From Norana najaformis (lineage: Eukaryota; Annelida; Clitellata; Crassiclitellata; Hormogastridae), in contig OZ029914.1 of assembly GCA_964023275.1 (NCBI GenBank), forward strand, positions 48,500,530 to 48,564,529: a stretch of DNA of 64,000 nt. Reading direction: 5' to 3'. The position numbers and the translations under genes were made by a program. The notes below the pieces were generated by a model. It was not told the origin of the DNA, made no database searches, and saw only the letters and a list, made by a program, of their open reading frames with translations. Shown piece by piece: positions 22,448-34,675 of the stretch. The first letter of the stretch is position 1, and each line of letters begins with the position of its first letter.

Positions 22448-22770
22448 GTAAGTCGATTTTAATAATAAATTAGTTTGGTACACCCTTAAACTGTTGAACT
22501 AATCTTGATTTGCTCAAACGTTTATATGCCATTATAACTCAAGATTCTGCACGATGCATACGTCCCAGTGTAGATACCCGATTTTTGGCTAACATAGTTT
22601 CCTATGTTAGCCCAACGGCTACTATTTCTCATGGTTATTATTTCTCATGGTTGTATTGCCCATTATTATATTCTTTTGTTTCGCGGTAACACAATCCTCG
22701 TGTTTTTGTAACACTAGCCATCATATTTTAGAGCCTATCTAAGAAAGCAAGCATCAAACGTCACAACATC

Positions 22771-22794
22771 CGTATTCCCAAAATAACACTGTGA
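22771..22794 (+). promoter_or_regulatory. 24-bp block conserved upstream of genes B and A
   Basis: Second copy of the identical 24-base block described at 4845-4868, here 213 bp before the gene B start codon. Function unknown. Confidence 0.35.
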
Positions 22795-23006
22795 AATACA
22801 GGCATATGTGTAAATCTTCTTTCTCGTCTTTTCTGCCATGCGCTCATTGCCCGTTTATGTTGATCGCACACCTCACTGTATGTTTTTGTTAATAGTTGTA
22901 TGCAGTTTTGCCATTCGACTTCACGGTGTGGACAGTTAACTGGTCATTACAGCCGAATGTCATACCCCGTTGTGTTTTTTTTTGGTTTTTCGAATATCTT
23001 GTTGCG

Positions 23007-23049
23007 ATGAATATTAATTTGGCTCTACATGCTACACATCATTTTCACG
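23007..23049 (+). CDS. Gene B exon 1 (start codon, 14 aa)
   Basis: ATG, 14 codons and one base, then donor CACG|GTGAGA. Same length and phase as gene A exon 1, starting with the same ATGAATA, downstream of the shared 24-bp block. A related intron sequence (TTTTACAGTCTCTT...) follows in both genes. Confidence 0.5.
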
Positions 23050-26000
23050 GTGAGAAGAATTTTTTGTAGTAAAAAGTTACGACCAGGGCCTTGCATTTCG
23101 GTATCAAAGGCGTCATCGACCATCATAAGTTAATCACGAAACTCAATAGTTTTACAGTCTCTTCCAAGATATCTCAGAGATTTTAGAAATTAATATTCAC
23201 TACTGCAAGTTTTAGAGTTTAGACGATGCCCCATTATGGAGAACATATAGTCCTGTCAATGCAGCGTGAGATCCTTGAACGAAGTTAGTCATAGCAAACA
23301 CTGTCATTACTTTGTTCTCTAATGATGCTTACATCCTGAATGACTATCACGCGCTTTAAAATGGTGGCAAATATACAGATAAACGCTTATGCAAAGCATT
23401 ATCACCGCCATCTGATGAGACGATTAATCAGATTCAGAGATCAGCTACTACAAGGACAAGTTGTTCCCACACGGACCTCTGACCCTCAGCCAGTGTCGTT
23501 ACCAATTCTGCTGGTTGGGGACAGAGACAATCGTGCGTGAACAGTTAAATTTTTTTACCCATAGTCGTTACCCAGTATTCGTCTTAGGAGTGGCTCAAAC
23601 CGGTCCACTCTGAATTATTGAAACGTGGACTGCAGTGAATAGTATAAAGAAGTCTGAATAAACCAAGGGAGATGCGGAGCGGTGAAGGCCGTATTGTCTG
23701 AGTGTAGAGGTCAAGCGGGAGATACCTAGAGAGAGTTCTGAACAGTAAGACTGCATAACGGCCAAAGGAGCGCTATCCTTAGACAGCGGGACCCCCAAAA
23801 GGCACGCATCTTCTGTGAAATAGCAAAGAGTAGAAGGGAGGTCTAAAGTTTTGATATCTGATATTATTTAGCACTTGCTAAAGCTCAGTGCTAAGCCCAT
23901 TACTTGCTTCCTTAGCAATGGCATCAATATCAGCAGAATGGTAGTTCCCGCCCAGAGAGAGGTCGTTCAGAAAACCAATGCAGATTTGGAAGCACAGCGA
24001 AACCAGAAGTGCCTGATTTCAGAGGCAGAACAGAAAGGACCGATCGGAGTTCCTTTTTTGAGGCCGGTTTGCGACAGGATTGATGTATCTCGATAATTCA
24101 GGATGGAGTTTCTACCATACGCTTGATAGCAGTACGAATGAATCTCTAAGATGATCTTAGAAACTGATAGCATGTGTGTGTGGACCAAAGTATTGAATAC
24201 ATTTGATAATTCCAGTTTGACCAACACAAAGCGTAGTGGAAGATCCGCTAAGAAACACCCAGCATTGTGTACAGCAGCCTCACACCCCAGTGTGACGATA
24301 CCGACATGCAAAGGAGCAAGGTGGTTGGATAGCCAGTTGATAGCGAATACATTTGCACATTTGCACGACGCCAACAGAAGCCGACTGTGATTGGACGGAG
24401 ACCCTCTCACTTTATTCGTCGGCATACAGGGAAGCCCAAAAAAATGAAGCTTGGCGATAGACTCAAAGCAGGTTTATGCGCGCAGCTGACGGACATGCTA
24501 GTGACAGACGCTAGTCAGGTGATTGATATGTGGAACTAGTAACAGGTGGCTGTCAATTAGAACTCCAAGGTCACGCACACATGTTGACGACGTAATTTTG
24601 AAAGTAAGATATCAAGATATCAGTATTGCGTTGAGGAATGAAGATAGGCGATGAAGTTCGCAATTCATTTGCATCACGATCCGGCACTCCGTCCTAGATT
24701 ATAGAAGATGCAGCAAGCGGTCATCCATCAGGTTTGTGCAGAGCAGGCGTTCGTCAGTATGGGCCGATTGCTTGTAGGACCTATCCATGATTTAAGCTTG
24801 ACGACGCTGTGGCACTAATGGCCCCCCTAATACGTTCAGAAGCATCAAAGAAGTTCTTCCTGTTGATGATGTATTACCAACGCATTTACGTCTCAACTAA
24901 ATATCTAACAACCGCCGAACTGCTCATTTGAGGGTTAACGTTACAATGTGCTCATCTTTAACATGTTACTTGTACAAGATACGAAAAGTTGCTTGTAGAG
25001 ATAATGTATTCCTTTAAAGTATCGCTTTTCGTTGCACAGGTATCAGATGGGACTATGCGTTGATAGTGACAATCTTAATAATGCACCAGTCGTCAACGCT
25101 ATCTGTCCTTGTATCGAAGCCGATGAATACAGTTTCCGTTGTGGGGAACAGAACGAAAATAGAATGCAGTAGAAATGAGTCTCTGCTTCCGATTGATTGG
25201 GAATTTGCTTCAACCGGTTCCAATAATTTCTCATATATCTACATTAGTCAACGTATAACGGAAAACCAGTCGTCGAGGTATAGGATCGGCACAGACAGAA
25301 AAACACGATATGATATCGTTATAGATTCTGTCGACTTGTCACACGCTGGAACATACAGATGCTCACCTATTACCGAAGAATTTATAAATATGTCGTTGCA
25401 TTCAGCTCAACTTATTGTTCTAGGTATCAGTTTTGAAATTTATTTATTCTATCTATCTATCTATCTGTCTGTCTGTCTGTGTGTTTATCTGTCTGTCTGC
25501 CTGTGTGTCTGTCGCCTGTCTGTATATCATTAATTATACATGCGTCTCTAACACGGTCATTGACAAGAATCACATTCTATAGTCAATCAGTTCAGACATG
25601 AAGGTACTTTCAGTGCGCAATGTTAAAATCGAAATTTGCAGCCAAGAAAACAATTTTCTGAGAACCAAGACAATTTATATTAAGATAAAAATTTAGATAT
25701 CAACTTACATGGGTACTTATTTTATTCATCGTTTCAGCTTTATCTTATCTTGAACTCTGTAACAAATTTCAGCCTCTGATCCTGTTTGCAATACAAACGC
25801 AAGCGCCTTGAACTATAGCATCGTGGAAGGTGACTACATTCAAATGTGGTGCACAGTCAACTTCAGTGGGAACTGGATTCCTGTCATGGAGTGGACCAAG
25901 AGTAACGGAGAAACTATTGATGCCGATATTAACAATGCTAGTACATCGACCATTGTAACGTCATTGCTCACAACACGGTTGGATTCAAGTGACAAAGGAG

Positions 26001-28210
26001 TTATATTCACGTGCAAGACTAGCTTCAAGCTGATGACCACATTTAGCAGAACTATAAAACAAGGCGAAACTCTTGCAATTAACGTTCCTCACTACCATCA
26101 CTTGTGGAATTTCAAGGCAAATGTGATGTGTAAGAATCAATAGTCTTATTACGCATGTTTTTATCTTGACAGAACACCCATAAACATTTAATGGGAACCA
26201 TATGGGCCCTATATGAGTTCCACATTGGAACATGTTTCCTAGTTTCCCACTAGGACATTATGTTGGCATGCTCGTGTGGATATGATTTAGATAAGATTAT
26301 TATTTTGCTAACTTCAAAATCTACACTTTTAATGGATTTTCAACAAGAAATCGAAGCTATGGAAGCGACTGAATTGCACAGTATTTATGCTTCAACTTAG
26401 ACTCAGGTTACTTTATTATTTTTCTATTAGGGCCTAATCGATTTAGCACAAATCTGTATGTCGAAAATGTTACGGATGGAGGAGGTCTAATGGTTGTAGT
26501 ATCGTTTTACTGATATCTAGATGCGCCGCGCAATATGACGATAGAACCTATGAGTAGCATCTATGAAGATGGTGATCGTCTGATGTGTTCGGCTGATGGT
26601 TCTCCGGGTCCCACATTTCAGTGGACAGAAACTGGAACAAACCGAGTCATAGATGGACCAATTCTAACCGTAGACAAAACCATGCCACTGATGCAAAAAC
26701 TAACCTTCAAATGCACAGCCACTAACACAGTGGCTGGTGACAATAAAAGGATTTCGGAAGAAATTACATTTATGGTGACAGGTTAGATGTAAAAATGAAT
26801 ATTATCGCAATATAAAAGAATTCCATACTCGATATGAATAATTGAACGTCATATGTAACGTTATTTTACTACTCTTCTCTAGCAGATCAAGAACTCTTGA
26901 GCAAATTCATAACTTGAAAATTCATTTTCAACGAGATTTCATATTTAAAACGTTCAAATCTGAAGCAAAACCAAACTTGACGTAATTTACGAAATGTCCA
27001 CTTAATGCACAGTAGCAAGGTTAGTGGCAAATTCTGACAACTTTTTCTTGCAAGTGATTTGATTGGATTTTATGTTATCGACAGCTATGAATAATGCGCC
27101 AATAAATCCAGAACCTCGGAAGACGAATTGATGCGCTAAAGAATCTCCTTGCTCATTTCATATTTGGTGACAAATTTCTGATTCAAGTGTCGTTGAATAT
27201 ATTGTCACTTAGGATATATTTTATGCAGCGCCGAGATGAGGCAAAATGGACAGTTAAGTGAATGAACGAAATAAGTTTTGAAGCTGAAACAATCGCCTGA
27301 TTATATGATGATAGCGCATATCGTGTTTTCTCCGCTTTTGTGATTATTTGGAGGAATGGAAATTCAAGCATCTCGTTGTTATTGCTTCCAGCAAATTCAG
27401 CATCATCAAAAGCAGCTACAACTGTGTTAATCGTTGCTGGAGTGATCGCTGTCATAGCTCTGCTTGTTCTTGGATTAGGAATCGCGTTGACTGTGAAAGC
27501 CTGCGCCAAAGGTTTGGTTTATTTGACATTACTAGTTGTAATACGTAAAATTTCTGGCAAAATTAGAGCAGCATTGGAAATGTTTGGAGGATCGGAAATC
27601 CGGTCATCTCTATTTTCTTGGGAAATAAGAAATAGGACAATCGCGCCAGATAGCCAATGAATTGTCTAAATAAATCAGTTCATACTGAATACGGAAACCT
27701 ATATTTGCATGAAATAGTTAGAACATTATGTGCATTTAAACTTAATCGGGTTCAACGTGCGTGCAAGACTGTCAATGCAGACTTTTTAACCTCTTAGAGC
27801 ATTAAATGTTGTTCATAACAAACTCTATCATCATTGATACTTGTGTAGAACACCTTCGAAAGGTACTTAGATTACTCTTTAATTTATATTCCATCACAGC
27901 ATGCTATTTACTATTTGTGTAAGATTGGACTCCTTTAGGCAATTCAATGAAACCTAGAAACTCCCACGAATCGTCGACTCAAGGGCAAGACTATGAAATG
28001 GTGGATGAATTAATTGTGCAGCCAGAAGACTCAGGAAATCCGCCTATAGCCCAAAGCACAGCAACTGTAGAAGACGCCAAAGGTCAGTCAGCAGAAAACA
28101 TCGACTCTGAAGGTTACTGCCCACTGAAGTGCAGCTCATCTGCCACTTCCGTACAGCCAGCCGTGTACTCTCGGTTACACTTATACGTCAACACAATCCA
28201 CAACAACTAA
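23007..28210 (+). CDS. IgSF receptor gene B: three Ig domains, TM, YxxL-type tail
   Basis: Six exons: 23007-23049, 25040-25423, 25773-26129, 26521-26781, 27392-27511, 27939-28210. They sum to 1437 nt in one frame, giving 478 aa; all introns are phase 1. Layout: signal region, V-set Ig, second Ig, I-set Ig, TM helix, single-exon tail. The ectodomain is closest to gene A and the tail to gene C. Tail motifs are YEMV, YCPL, 13 residues, YSRL, then YVNT. The double YxxL resembles an ITAM with a longer spacer than the usual 6-12, and YVN suits a Grb2-type SH2 domain. Exon 1 is the least certain part, because intron 1 is 2 kb and holds a reverse-transcriptase relic. A signalling role is inferred. 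Confidence 0.8.
23560..24850 (-). mobile_element. Reverse-transcriptase relic in gene B intron 1
   Basis: Minus-strand frames carry KLELSNVFNTL, CYQAYGRNSILNYRD, ILSQTGLKKGTPIGPF (the RT QxGxxQGxPLGP block) and, further on, GVPLSKDSAPLAVMQ. The catalytic Asp box is not preserved and frames are broken. It is a decayed non-LTR retrotransposon, antisense to gene B. Confidence 0.75.
25040..25423 (+). CDS. Gene B exon 2: V-set Ig domain
   Basis: Phase 1-1, acceptor GCACAG, donor CTAG|GTATCA. Leader-like hydrophobic run ALIVTILIM, then NTVSVVGNR, KIEC, PIDWEF, and DSVDLSHAGTYRC. A near copy of gene A 5754-6143. Confidence 0.92.
25445..25532 (+). repeat. (CTAT/CTGT)n microsatellite
   Basis: CTAT units grading into CTGT/CTGC units just after the gene B V exon. 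Confidence 0.85.
25773..26129 (+). CDS. Gene B exon 3: second Ig-like domain
   Basis: Phase 1-1 with donor ATGT|GTAAGA. It encodes the same VCNTNAS start, EGDYIQMWCTV, FSGNWIPVMEW, GVIFTC and HLWNFKANVMC end as gene A, but keeps the usual Trp in SGNW. Confidence 0.92.
26521..26781 (+). CDS. Gene B exon 4: third Ig-like domain
   Basis: Phase 1-1, acceptor ATCTAG, donor ACAG|GTTAGA. It encodes EDGDRLMCSADGSPGPTFQW, then GPILTVDKTM and FKCTATNTVAGD, an I-set/C2 pattern paralogous to gene A exon 4. Confidence 0.92.
27392..27511 (+). CDS. Gene B exon 5: transmembrane segment
   Basis: Phase 1-1, acceptor TTCCAG, donor AAAG|GTTTGG. Stalk NSASSKAAT, then the membrane helix TVLIVAGVIAVIALLVLGLG, then basic KACAK. 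Confidence 0.85.
27939..28210 (+). CDS. Gene B last exon: cytoplasmic tail with four tyrosine motifs
   Basis: Acceptor CTTTAG, phase 1, ending TAA. About 90 residues, acidic, with QDYEMVDE, EGYCPL, AVYSRL and YVNT. All four tyrosines are preserved in gene C (39547-39821). Confidence 0.9.
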
Positions 28211-28336
28211 ACCACGTCAGCCGAAGATCCAAGGAATTTATGCTAATCGGAAGTCCTGCATGGTTAAGTCAGACATTAAACGTTACTTTTCGGTTTAAGT
28301 GTAAGAAAACACGAGTGGACTGCCTTTAACGCCAAT

Positions 28337-28342
28337 ATTAAA
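28337..28342 (+). terminator. ATTAAA poly(A) signal of gene B
   Basis: ATTAAA at the position where the gene C duplicate has AATAAA (39948-39953), 127 bp after the stop. Confidence 0.45.
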
Positions 28343-28904
28343 GAGAAACTGCTATTACGATTTTCGGTTGTGTAAAAATGTTGCTGAATATTTGTCCATA
28401 TTGCGGACCTCCAATAAGAAAGATTTTTAAAGAGGCCCTTAAATAACTGTTCTATAGTTTAGGTCTACGACATTGCAACAGCGATGATGGAATTGATGCA
28501 CAAAAATATAGAAAAGCCAAAAAAGAACAGCTTTTAATCTGAGAAAATGAACAGGAGGTTGAGGAGAAAAAAATCATTACTTTCTCGTTTATTATGTTAC
28601 TTGGCAGATGTTAGTAAAATGGAACTTACTTATTTCAGATTACATTCACTGCAAAGTAACCTAGCACACCCACAGCTTATGTTTGATCACTGTCGGTATA
28701 ACCTGCCTGTCTTTATGCTTTTAAAATCTCTCATCCATTAGCTGGTAAACCACTTAGGTCCACAATATTGAAATGCATCTGTAAGCAGGTCCTATCCACT
28801 GATTCACTCACTAACACAAAGAAATAGCGAGAGGAAAGACTAATGACAGAGATAGTGGGACTGATTAGGGTTTTAAAAAAGCTTCGAAAGTGACCACAGT
28901 TAGC

Positions 28905-29140
28905 TATGGGCGAGTTAGCACTTTATGGCCACGTGGGTGAAGCACTGAGTCAAAGAAGGGTAACAAAGACATGGATGGAAAATGTGAAAGAAGATATAAA
29001 AGCTCAAGACATGATACGAGAACTGCCTTTAACACAACCAGAGACAGAACGAAATGGAGGCATCTTGTTCAACTCTCATTGTCGGCAAATACCTGACGGA
29101 AGAGAGATGAGAGAAAAGAGTTAGGCTAATTGGCAGATAG
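28905..29140 (+). mobile_element. LINE C-terminal relic inserted in copy 1 of duplication
   Basis: Encodes ELALYGHVGEALSQRRVTKTWMENVKEDIKAQ, a GHV...TWxxNVKED pattern common at the C-terminus of animal non-LTR RTs. It is missing from the homologous place near 40480, so it was inserted after duplication or deleted from the other copy. Confidence 0.6.
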
Positions 29141-30759
29141 GGTGGCGCTACATAAATTAATGTTGTCCTCTACCATAATTGAGTTAGCTGAAATAATGCT
29201 AGTCAGCCTTACGTCCTTTTCATAATAATTGAACTTCAACCGTCCGACTGTGGAATCATATATTTTTATCAGGGATATGACCAAGTCATTCTCTTCAGGA
29301 TCCTGGAGTGATTACTTTCATAATTGCAATAAGTGCAGCAATAAACTTTGACTTAAATGAAAGTAGAATTTTGCACTAGTAGTAGTCCTGTGATCCTGCA
29401 AAAATAGAAATGTTAAAACAAGGCTTACGAATATTTCTAAGCAGAATCAGCTCGAAATGCAAAATTAACTCATAATGCTTGAGTATATATAATATTTGAG
29501 TTTATATAACGACTTCTCTTCATATGAAAATGTATTCCATAACAGCCTATACGACTGACAAGCACCATTATTTTGGACTAGTTTAACTCAGGCTAACTGT
29601 GTGAAGTTACCGACAAGCTCCAAACATTGACCAATAATGGCCAGTAGGCATAATTGCGCCCATAATTGGCTAGAGTTGCGTTGGACTATCATGTGGTGAA
29701 TTTTGCAAGTTAGTTTTGCAAAGAGCTTTGCATATGACTCAGTGCCTTGAGAAAAAGCTTTTATTTTTTTAAACCAAAATCAGTTCATTTAATGTTGTCA
29801 GTAGATTCAGTTTCGCTTTTACCACTTGGAAGATAGACTTTTAGGCGACATAAGCCATAAAGGTTTAGAGAGAGATAGAATAACGCAATTGTCACAAAGA
29901 ATAATGTGGCTATACCAGAGAATAACAGTTCTAAGCAATACATTCGAGGTTTAGCTCGAAGCGAAAGTCGCCTGGCTAATTTTGTTCATGCAACCATTTC
30001 ATAATCAGAATATGACAGTCTTCATCTGTCGAAAACGATAGCCATCGATCAGTGTATTACTGTAGGAACTCGCCAAACGGATACCTTGATAGTTACTCTC
30101 ATTTAGCAACAGTTTTAATAAAACTAAATAGTTAATTATGCAGCTGTGACCACTTTTAACTTGTTAAGCGTTAATTAATAAATGTCAGTTAATCTGACTC
30201 TGAAGCCCGGATATTTGTTCCCTATGGGCCAAGATGGTATGTTAGGAAAAAATATTAAATTCAGGAATACAGACATGAGGCTTATTGCCTACAAAACCAC
30301 AAATACCACCAATATTTTTCAAGTCCTCGAAATCTCTGTCATACTGTCGTAAGCCCTTTCGGAAGCAACTATTATAACTTTTTGAAAATTTTCTTAGTAA
30401 TTTATGTCACGTCCTCACTTTCCTTCTTGCCTGGCAGGAACTATTCGTGATGAGTTCTCTCAATAAGAAACGATATTTTATTAAAATTCGCGTAAACAAA
30501 GTCAGCGGTACGATGTGGAAAGTTCACCTCAGTCGGCGTTCACTGCTGTGCTCTGTCAGATCTCTTCTTAATCTGTTGGCAATCTTAATCTCTGTAGAAT
30601 CACCCTTACTGCGAAAAAAAGCATTTATAAAACCAAGTCGGTCGAATATGAGATCCCGTCCAATGTGTAGGGGTGTAAATTCATGTCCTTTCGCCCTATA
30701 GCTAGCTTCTCTATCCCATATACGTGTCCATTGCTGCGGGAGGCAAGGCGGTGAACGTC

Positions 30760-31020
30760 TTTGCTCCAAGGTACACCCTTCTTCCCCTTATATATATATA
30801 TCTCGTCTCCAACCCCAAACACCATCCCCCATATCTGCTACGCTGTCTCTCCGTTTGACTTTTGGATCTTGACCTGGAACCGAAAACTTTTGCCTATCGA
30901 TTTTGTTTTGACTGAGCGCCTGTGAATAAGCTTGTCCCCGCGGCGCGGCTTTCGTTGGGCGCTATAGAAATCTCGGAAATACGAATACGATTACGATACG
31001 ATTACAATACGAATAAAACG
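30760..31020 (+). mobile_element. LINE 3' end with ATTACG tail
   Basis: Carries TTTGGATCTTGACCTGGAAC, TTTTGACTGAGCGCCTGTGAATAAG and GGGCGCTATAGAAATCTCGG, then degenerate ATTACG units. Same family as 18870-19240. Confidence 0.75.
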
Positions 31021-31494
31021 AAGATACTCTCGCGGATGACATAGCATGTTCTCCGATGTCCAAGTGGAGACCTCAGGCGAATATCGTCGTCGTCGCCTTC
31101 ACGTTAATTGTTGATCTTGCTCGTGACAATTTTTAGACAATTAGTCCAATAAATTAGTGTAATCTCATCTCGGTTGTAACCTGCGAAGTTCCAAGAATCC
31201 AACACATAATTCAACGTAAATCTATAACATTAAGAGGGAAGAACGAAGGCTGCACTTTTTTAACCTATATTAGTGACTTTTATTCGACATTTTACTAACC
31301 ACATCTCCCAGTTCTTTTTATTTCACAGTCATTATTTGAGAAATTATTAGGATTGATACATGGGCATCTTGGTAACTGCTTTTTTCGCTTATTGAACGTA
31401 TTTCGCCATATTTCATTGAAGGCCATTATGCACATACAACATGGACTGCGACTCGCTATTTTATATCCATGCATGAATAGTCAAATGCATTACT

Positions 31495-31545
31495 TACTTA
31501 CTTACTTACCTACCTACCTACCCACTTACTTACTTACTTATTTGC
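31495..31545 (+). repeat. (ACTT)n microsatellite
   Basis: Tandem TTAC/CTAC units in intergenic DNA. Confidence 0.85.
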
Positions 31546-32104
31546 TATCGTGTTTCGCTCGTGCCTTTGAACTCGTTTCTGTTTGCCCGCGTAAGTGGCC
31601 TACTGGCCAGCTGAGATCCAGCGCGCTGCTTTTAGGCAGTCGGGTACATTCTTGCCATTTAAAAAGCCTTTCAAGAAAACATCCTGTATGTGTGTTTCCA
31701 GAGTACACAAATGGAACCTCATGCATTTAAGTCTAAAGGAGTCATAAATGGAAATCGACACCGTTTCAACCGGGCCACAACAGTTTATTGAGAGTTGATT
31801 TATATTAGCATGGGTTTCACTATGATGATACTGCTCGGAAAGTATTGTATTGTGCCAGCGCACCACAAATCCCTAACAAAAGTATCCTCTAAAAGTCGAT
31901 GGTAACAGTCTATTATGTTGCTGTCATTTCATCAATTTCTGTCGCTGCCGTCGATTTGTGGTGTTTGTTACTATCAGCGTCGCTCCTTTATAGGCCTACT
32001 TCAGTATCTTGGGTAATTGATAGCAGAGCCGGATAGTTACATGCAGTTTAGAAAGGTTACAGAATGCACTGGGAAGTAATATGTTGTTAATAGAGGTTAG
32101 CATA

Positions 32105-32250
32105 AGCTCAAGATTTCAACAGCGCACAACAAAAGCTAAGTCGAAAGAATCAGCTTATTCACAAGGTGATCGTATCGTAATTCCGAGATTTCTACAGCGC
32201 CCAACGAAAGCCGCTCCTCGGGAACCAGCTTATTCACAGGCAGTTACATG
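32105..32250 (-). mobile_element. Two adjacent short LINE 3' ends
   Basis: Two minus-strand copies of the AGCGCC...GTGAATAAGCTG 3' sequence lie back to back (32110-32165 and 32168-32250), the second starting with GTAATTCCGAGATTTCTACA. They are heavily 5'-truncated copies of the ATTACG-tailed family. Confidence 0.65.
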
Positions 32251-34593
32251 AATAGGTCGGATGGGAATGTAACGCTACACTACTAGACAGTGTAAGAGAA
32301 GAACAAATAGAATGAGGATGTAGTTTCCGTTTATCGACGCCGTTTCATAACGAAGATGCTTAACGTCGCCCTCCTCCTTTATCCATGCTTCGCACTCGCA
32401 CCATCCAACTAAAGGAAGTGGCTGAATTCGCTAGCTCAGATTAAACAGCACGCTGTTGAAAGTAGTGTTAACATTAGCGGGGTCTACTGAAATGGCTTAA
32501 CCCAGCGTGCAGTTTATTATATATCATTACTTCTTTGAAAATACATGATGTTTGTCGAGGTACTTTAACGTGTTTTGCATTAAGACGTCAAAAGTATGTA
32601 TCACAAATTTATTATGATTTAAAATTAGTTTAATTTTAATTTATTTCATTTTGTAGTTTTGATATGTGAATGATGTGCGTCATTTATTGATTTGGCTTTT
32701 ACAAGCGCCCTTCGTTGTAAACCGGTGACTCGCAATATTTCTCCTAAATTTCAAAAGAATGCTCAATCTTACTTTAAATATGACTGGATTTCTTACCGCA
32801 GTCTATCAGTTGTATTTCAATGTACTGGTTCTGCAGAATCTGTATTTGGTGGTCGAAATTACTTTGATTCAAAGTCTGCATTAGGTAAAAGACTGGTTTC
32901 TTAGTTTCCATGATCCGTCGGTCGGTCGGTCCGTGGGTCAGATTAGCATTAATCGTGGATTTCCCCGCGGTTTTCTATGACTATGCACTGAAGATAATCC
33001 ACCTAGCTGGATCCATATTCCGTTGCTGTGAAGGGAAACGGAGTCGTAATAATATGTTATCGTACATTTATATAATGTCTATTGTTGGCAACACAAAACT
33101 GCGATCGAAAAGAATAGCTCTTAAAAGACAACAGGATATAAGGGAAAGAATGTTTAGCAGCTCATGACAGGTCGAAAGATTAAAGACAACAGAATTTCAG
33201 AATGATAGGTCAATAACTATGTTTTTATCAGTCCTTTGTGTTATAATTAACTCTCGATAAATTGTTTAGATTGTTTTAATTTAGAAAATTGCAAAGTCAA
33301 TCTAGACTCCTTCAGGAAATTGACTGTCATACGAATACATAACAGCCCCGGAAGTCTGTATTTAGTTCCTGGTAATGTCCCCAATTTATAGGTGTGATGG
33401 ACCATATACCCAACTTGAGAAATTCTGCGATTTGATTTCTTACAAAAAATAGGACCAAGAGTTAAGATTTTTGGCTTCAAAAATACCTCCTGACAGCCAT
33501 ATTTTAATAAATATTTACAAAAGATGCGATCTACATGGTGAACGTTGGCGGCTGCATTTTACCCCGGAGACCCATATTAAACAGTGAAAAGTTAACAATC
33601 GTTCATGGTCTTAATTCAAGGAATTCAGGTCGAAGATTTGTTTTAACTCCCTGGCAAACCTTTGTCGTTTACGCACAAATTTTTATTTCAAGTAACTTTT
33701 CAATGGAGTTTTTCAAACGCTAAGCGGGCGATTCGTACCTTCGAGCCTATTGTGATTTCAAATCTTAGATCTCGACACACTGGCCAAAACGTCGCAACTC
33801 CAACCCAGTGAATAGGCCTACTAACGAAAGTTATAATTACGAATTTCAGGTCAATATTTTATCATCAGTTTAAGTGTGAGTGCATAAACGCAGTGCACGA
33901 GTAGCAGCTAAATTGGCATCTTACTTCTTACTTACCAAACATTTGTACAAGAGTAAAGTAATTAATGGATTGGCGAGTTAAGTAACCGCACATGAGAATG
34001 GTTTGTGAATCTGAGAAAAACATAACGTATATCGTTATTCTTTAGCTCTCATAATTCCTTTGGCAGCTATTCATTGCAAAATGAGCAGGGTTGAGGCAGA
34101 CGGTCGCTATATAAAACCTATACATTTACATTTTAAATAATCACTGGCTGAACTTGTAAAGTAATAAATATCTTCAAAATTTCTCATCGCACCAAAAGGA
34201 GATCAGCTTAGTTTCACCGACGCTATATTTGCGGTGTATCGAGTTACATTATTCAGCTGATGTAGGGTCGAATGCAGGATGAAATAGTTTGTAAACTTCG
34301 GTTTTCAGTCTGGAGAGAAATGCTCCAGCACAGAATACAAGCACAGGACAGCGTAAAAATGATGGACGAGTGAACTGGCAAAAACCTTTGGAGGTTACGT
34401 TCCAAAGACCTGTGGCTGCGTATTTTAGGGAGCGGTTTCAGAATTTGAGGTTTTGCTAAGACATCATGTAGTAATGGAATGGCTTGGATTGGATTGGATC
34501 AGTTGGATTGTTTCCAGAAATTGATTCGTTTTCTTGATTTTTTTCACAATGATTTGTTCTTTCATAGTTCACCAAAACATGCAGAAAGAAAAA

Positions 34594-34675
34594 ATGACAT
34601 ATTTTATTGATGAACAGAGAAAGATTCCTTTTCATGTCTTCATATCTTGCCTAGTGGCATTAATCCTAATTTTAG
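34594..34675 (+). CDS. Gene C exon 1: signal peptide, GC donor
   Basis: Encodes MTYFIDEQRKIPF then the hydrophobic HVFISCLVALILIL, phase 1. The donor TTTTAG|GCAAGT matches the strong consensus known for GC-AG introns. No GT donor in phase lies nearby. Confidence 0.5.

Larger units (their letters stand above)
19610..22600 (+). repeat. Diverged duplicate of gene D tail intron (49.2-51.1 kb)
   Basis: Collinear similarity to 49170-51075. Shared stretches include GTAATGAAGCATAATTATG, CGACACAGTGA-TCATT, AACAATTAATATAGCG, GGAACATATT-AACA, the tail exon at 22391 and the CGTCCCAGTGT end. This copy has extra insertions (a TATG microsatellite, the RT relic at 20300-20800 and sequence at 20900-21700). 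It is a partial segmental duplication, so an additional receptor gene may once have stood here. Confidence 0.75.
27730..30770 (+). repeat. Segmental duplication, copy 1 (gene B tail and 3' flank)
   Basis: Aligns collinearly with 39340-42185: the tail exon, its upstream intron, the 3' UTR and over 2 kb of downstream sequence (for example AACTTAATCGGGTTC / AACTTGATCTGGTTC at the start, and TAGTTAATTATGCAGC-GTGAC near 30130 / 41490). Copy 1 contains an extra LINE piece at 28905-29140. Confidence 0.85.
28343..34500. other. Intergenic region B-C, repeats only
   Basis: Holds the rest of the B/C segmental duplication, LINE 3' ends (30760-31020, 32110-32250), an (ACTT)n tract at 31495-31545 and otherwise unique-looking AT-rich DNA. 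No Ig-type exon was recognised here. Confidence 0.45.
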
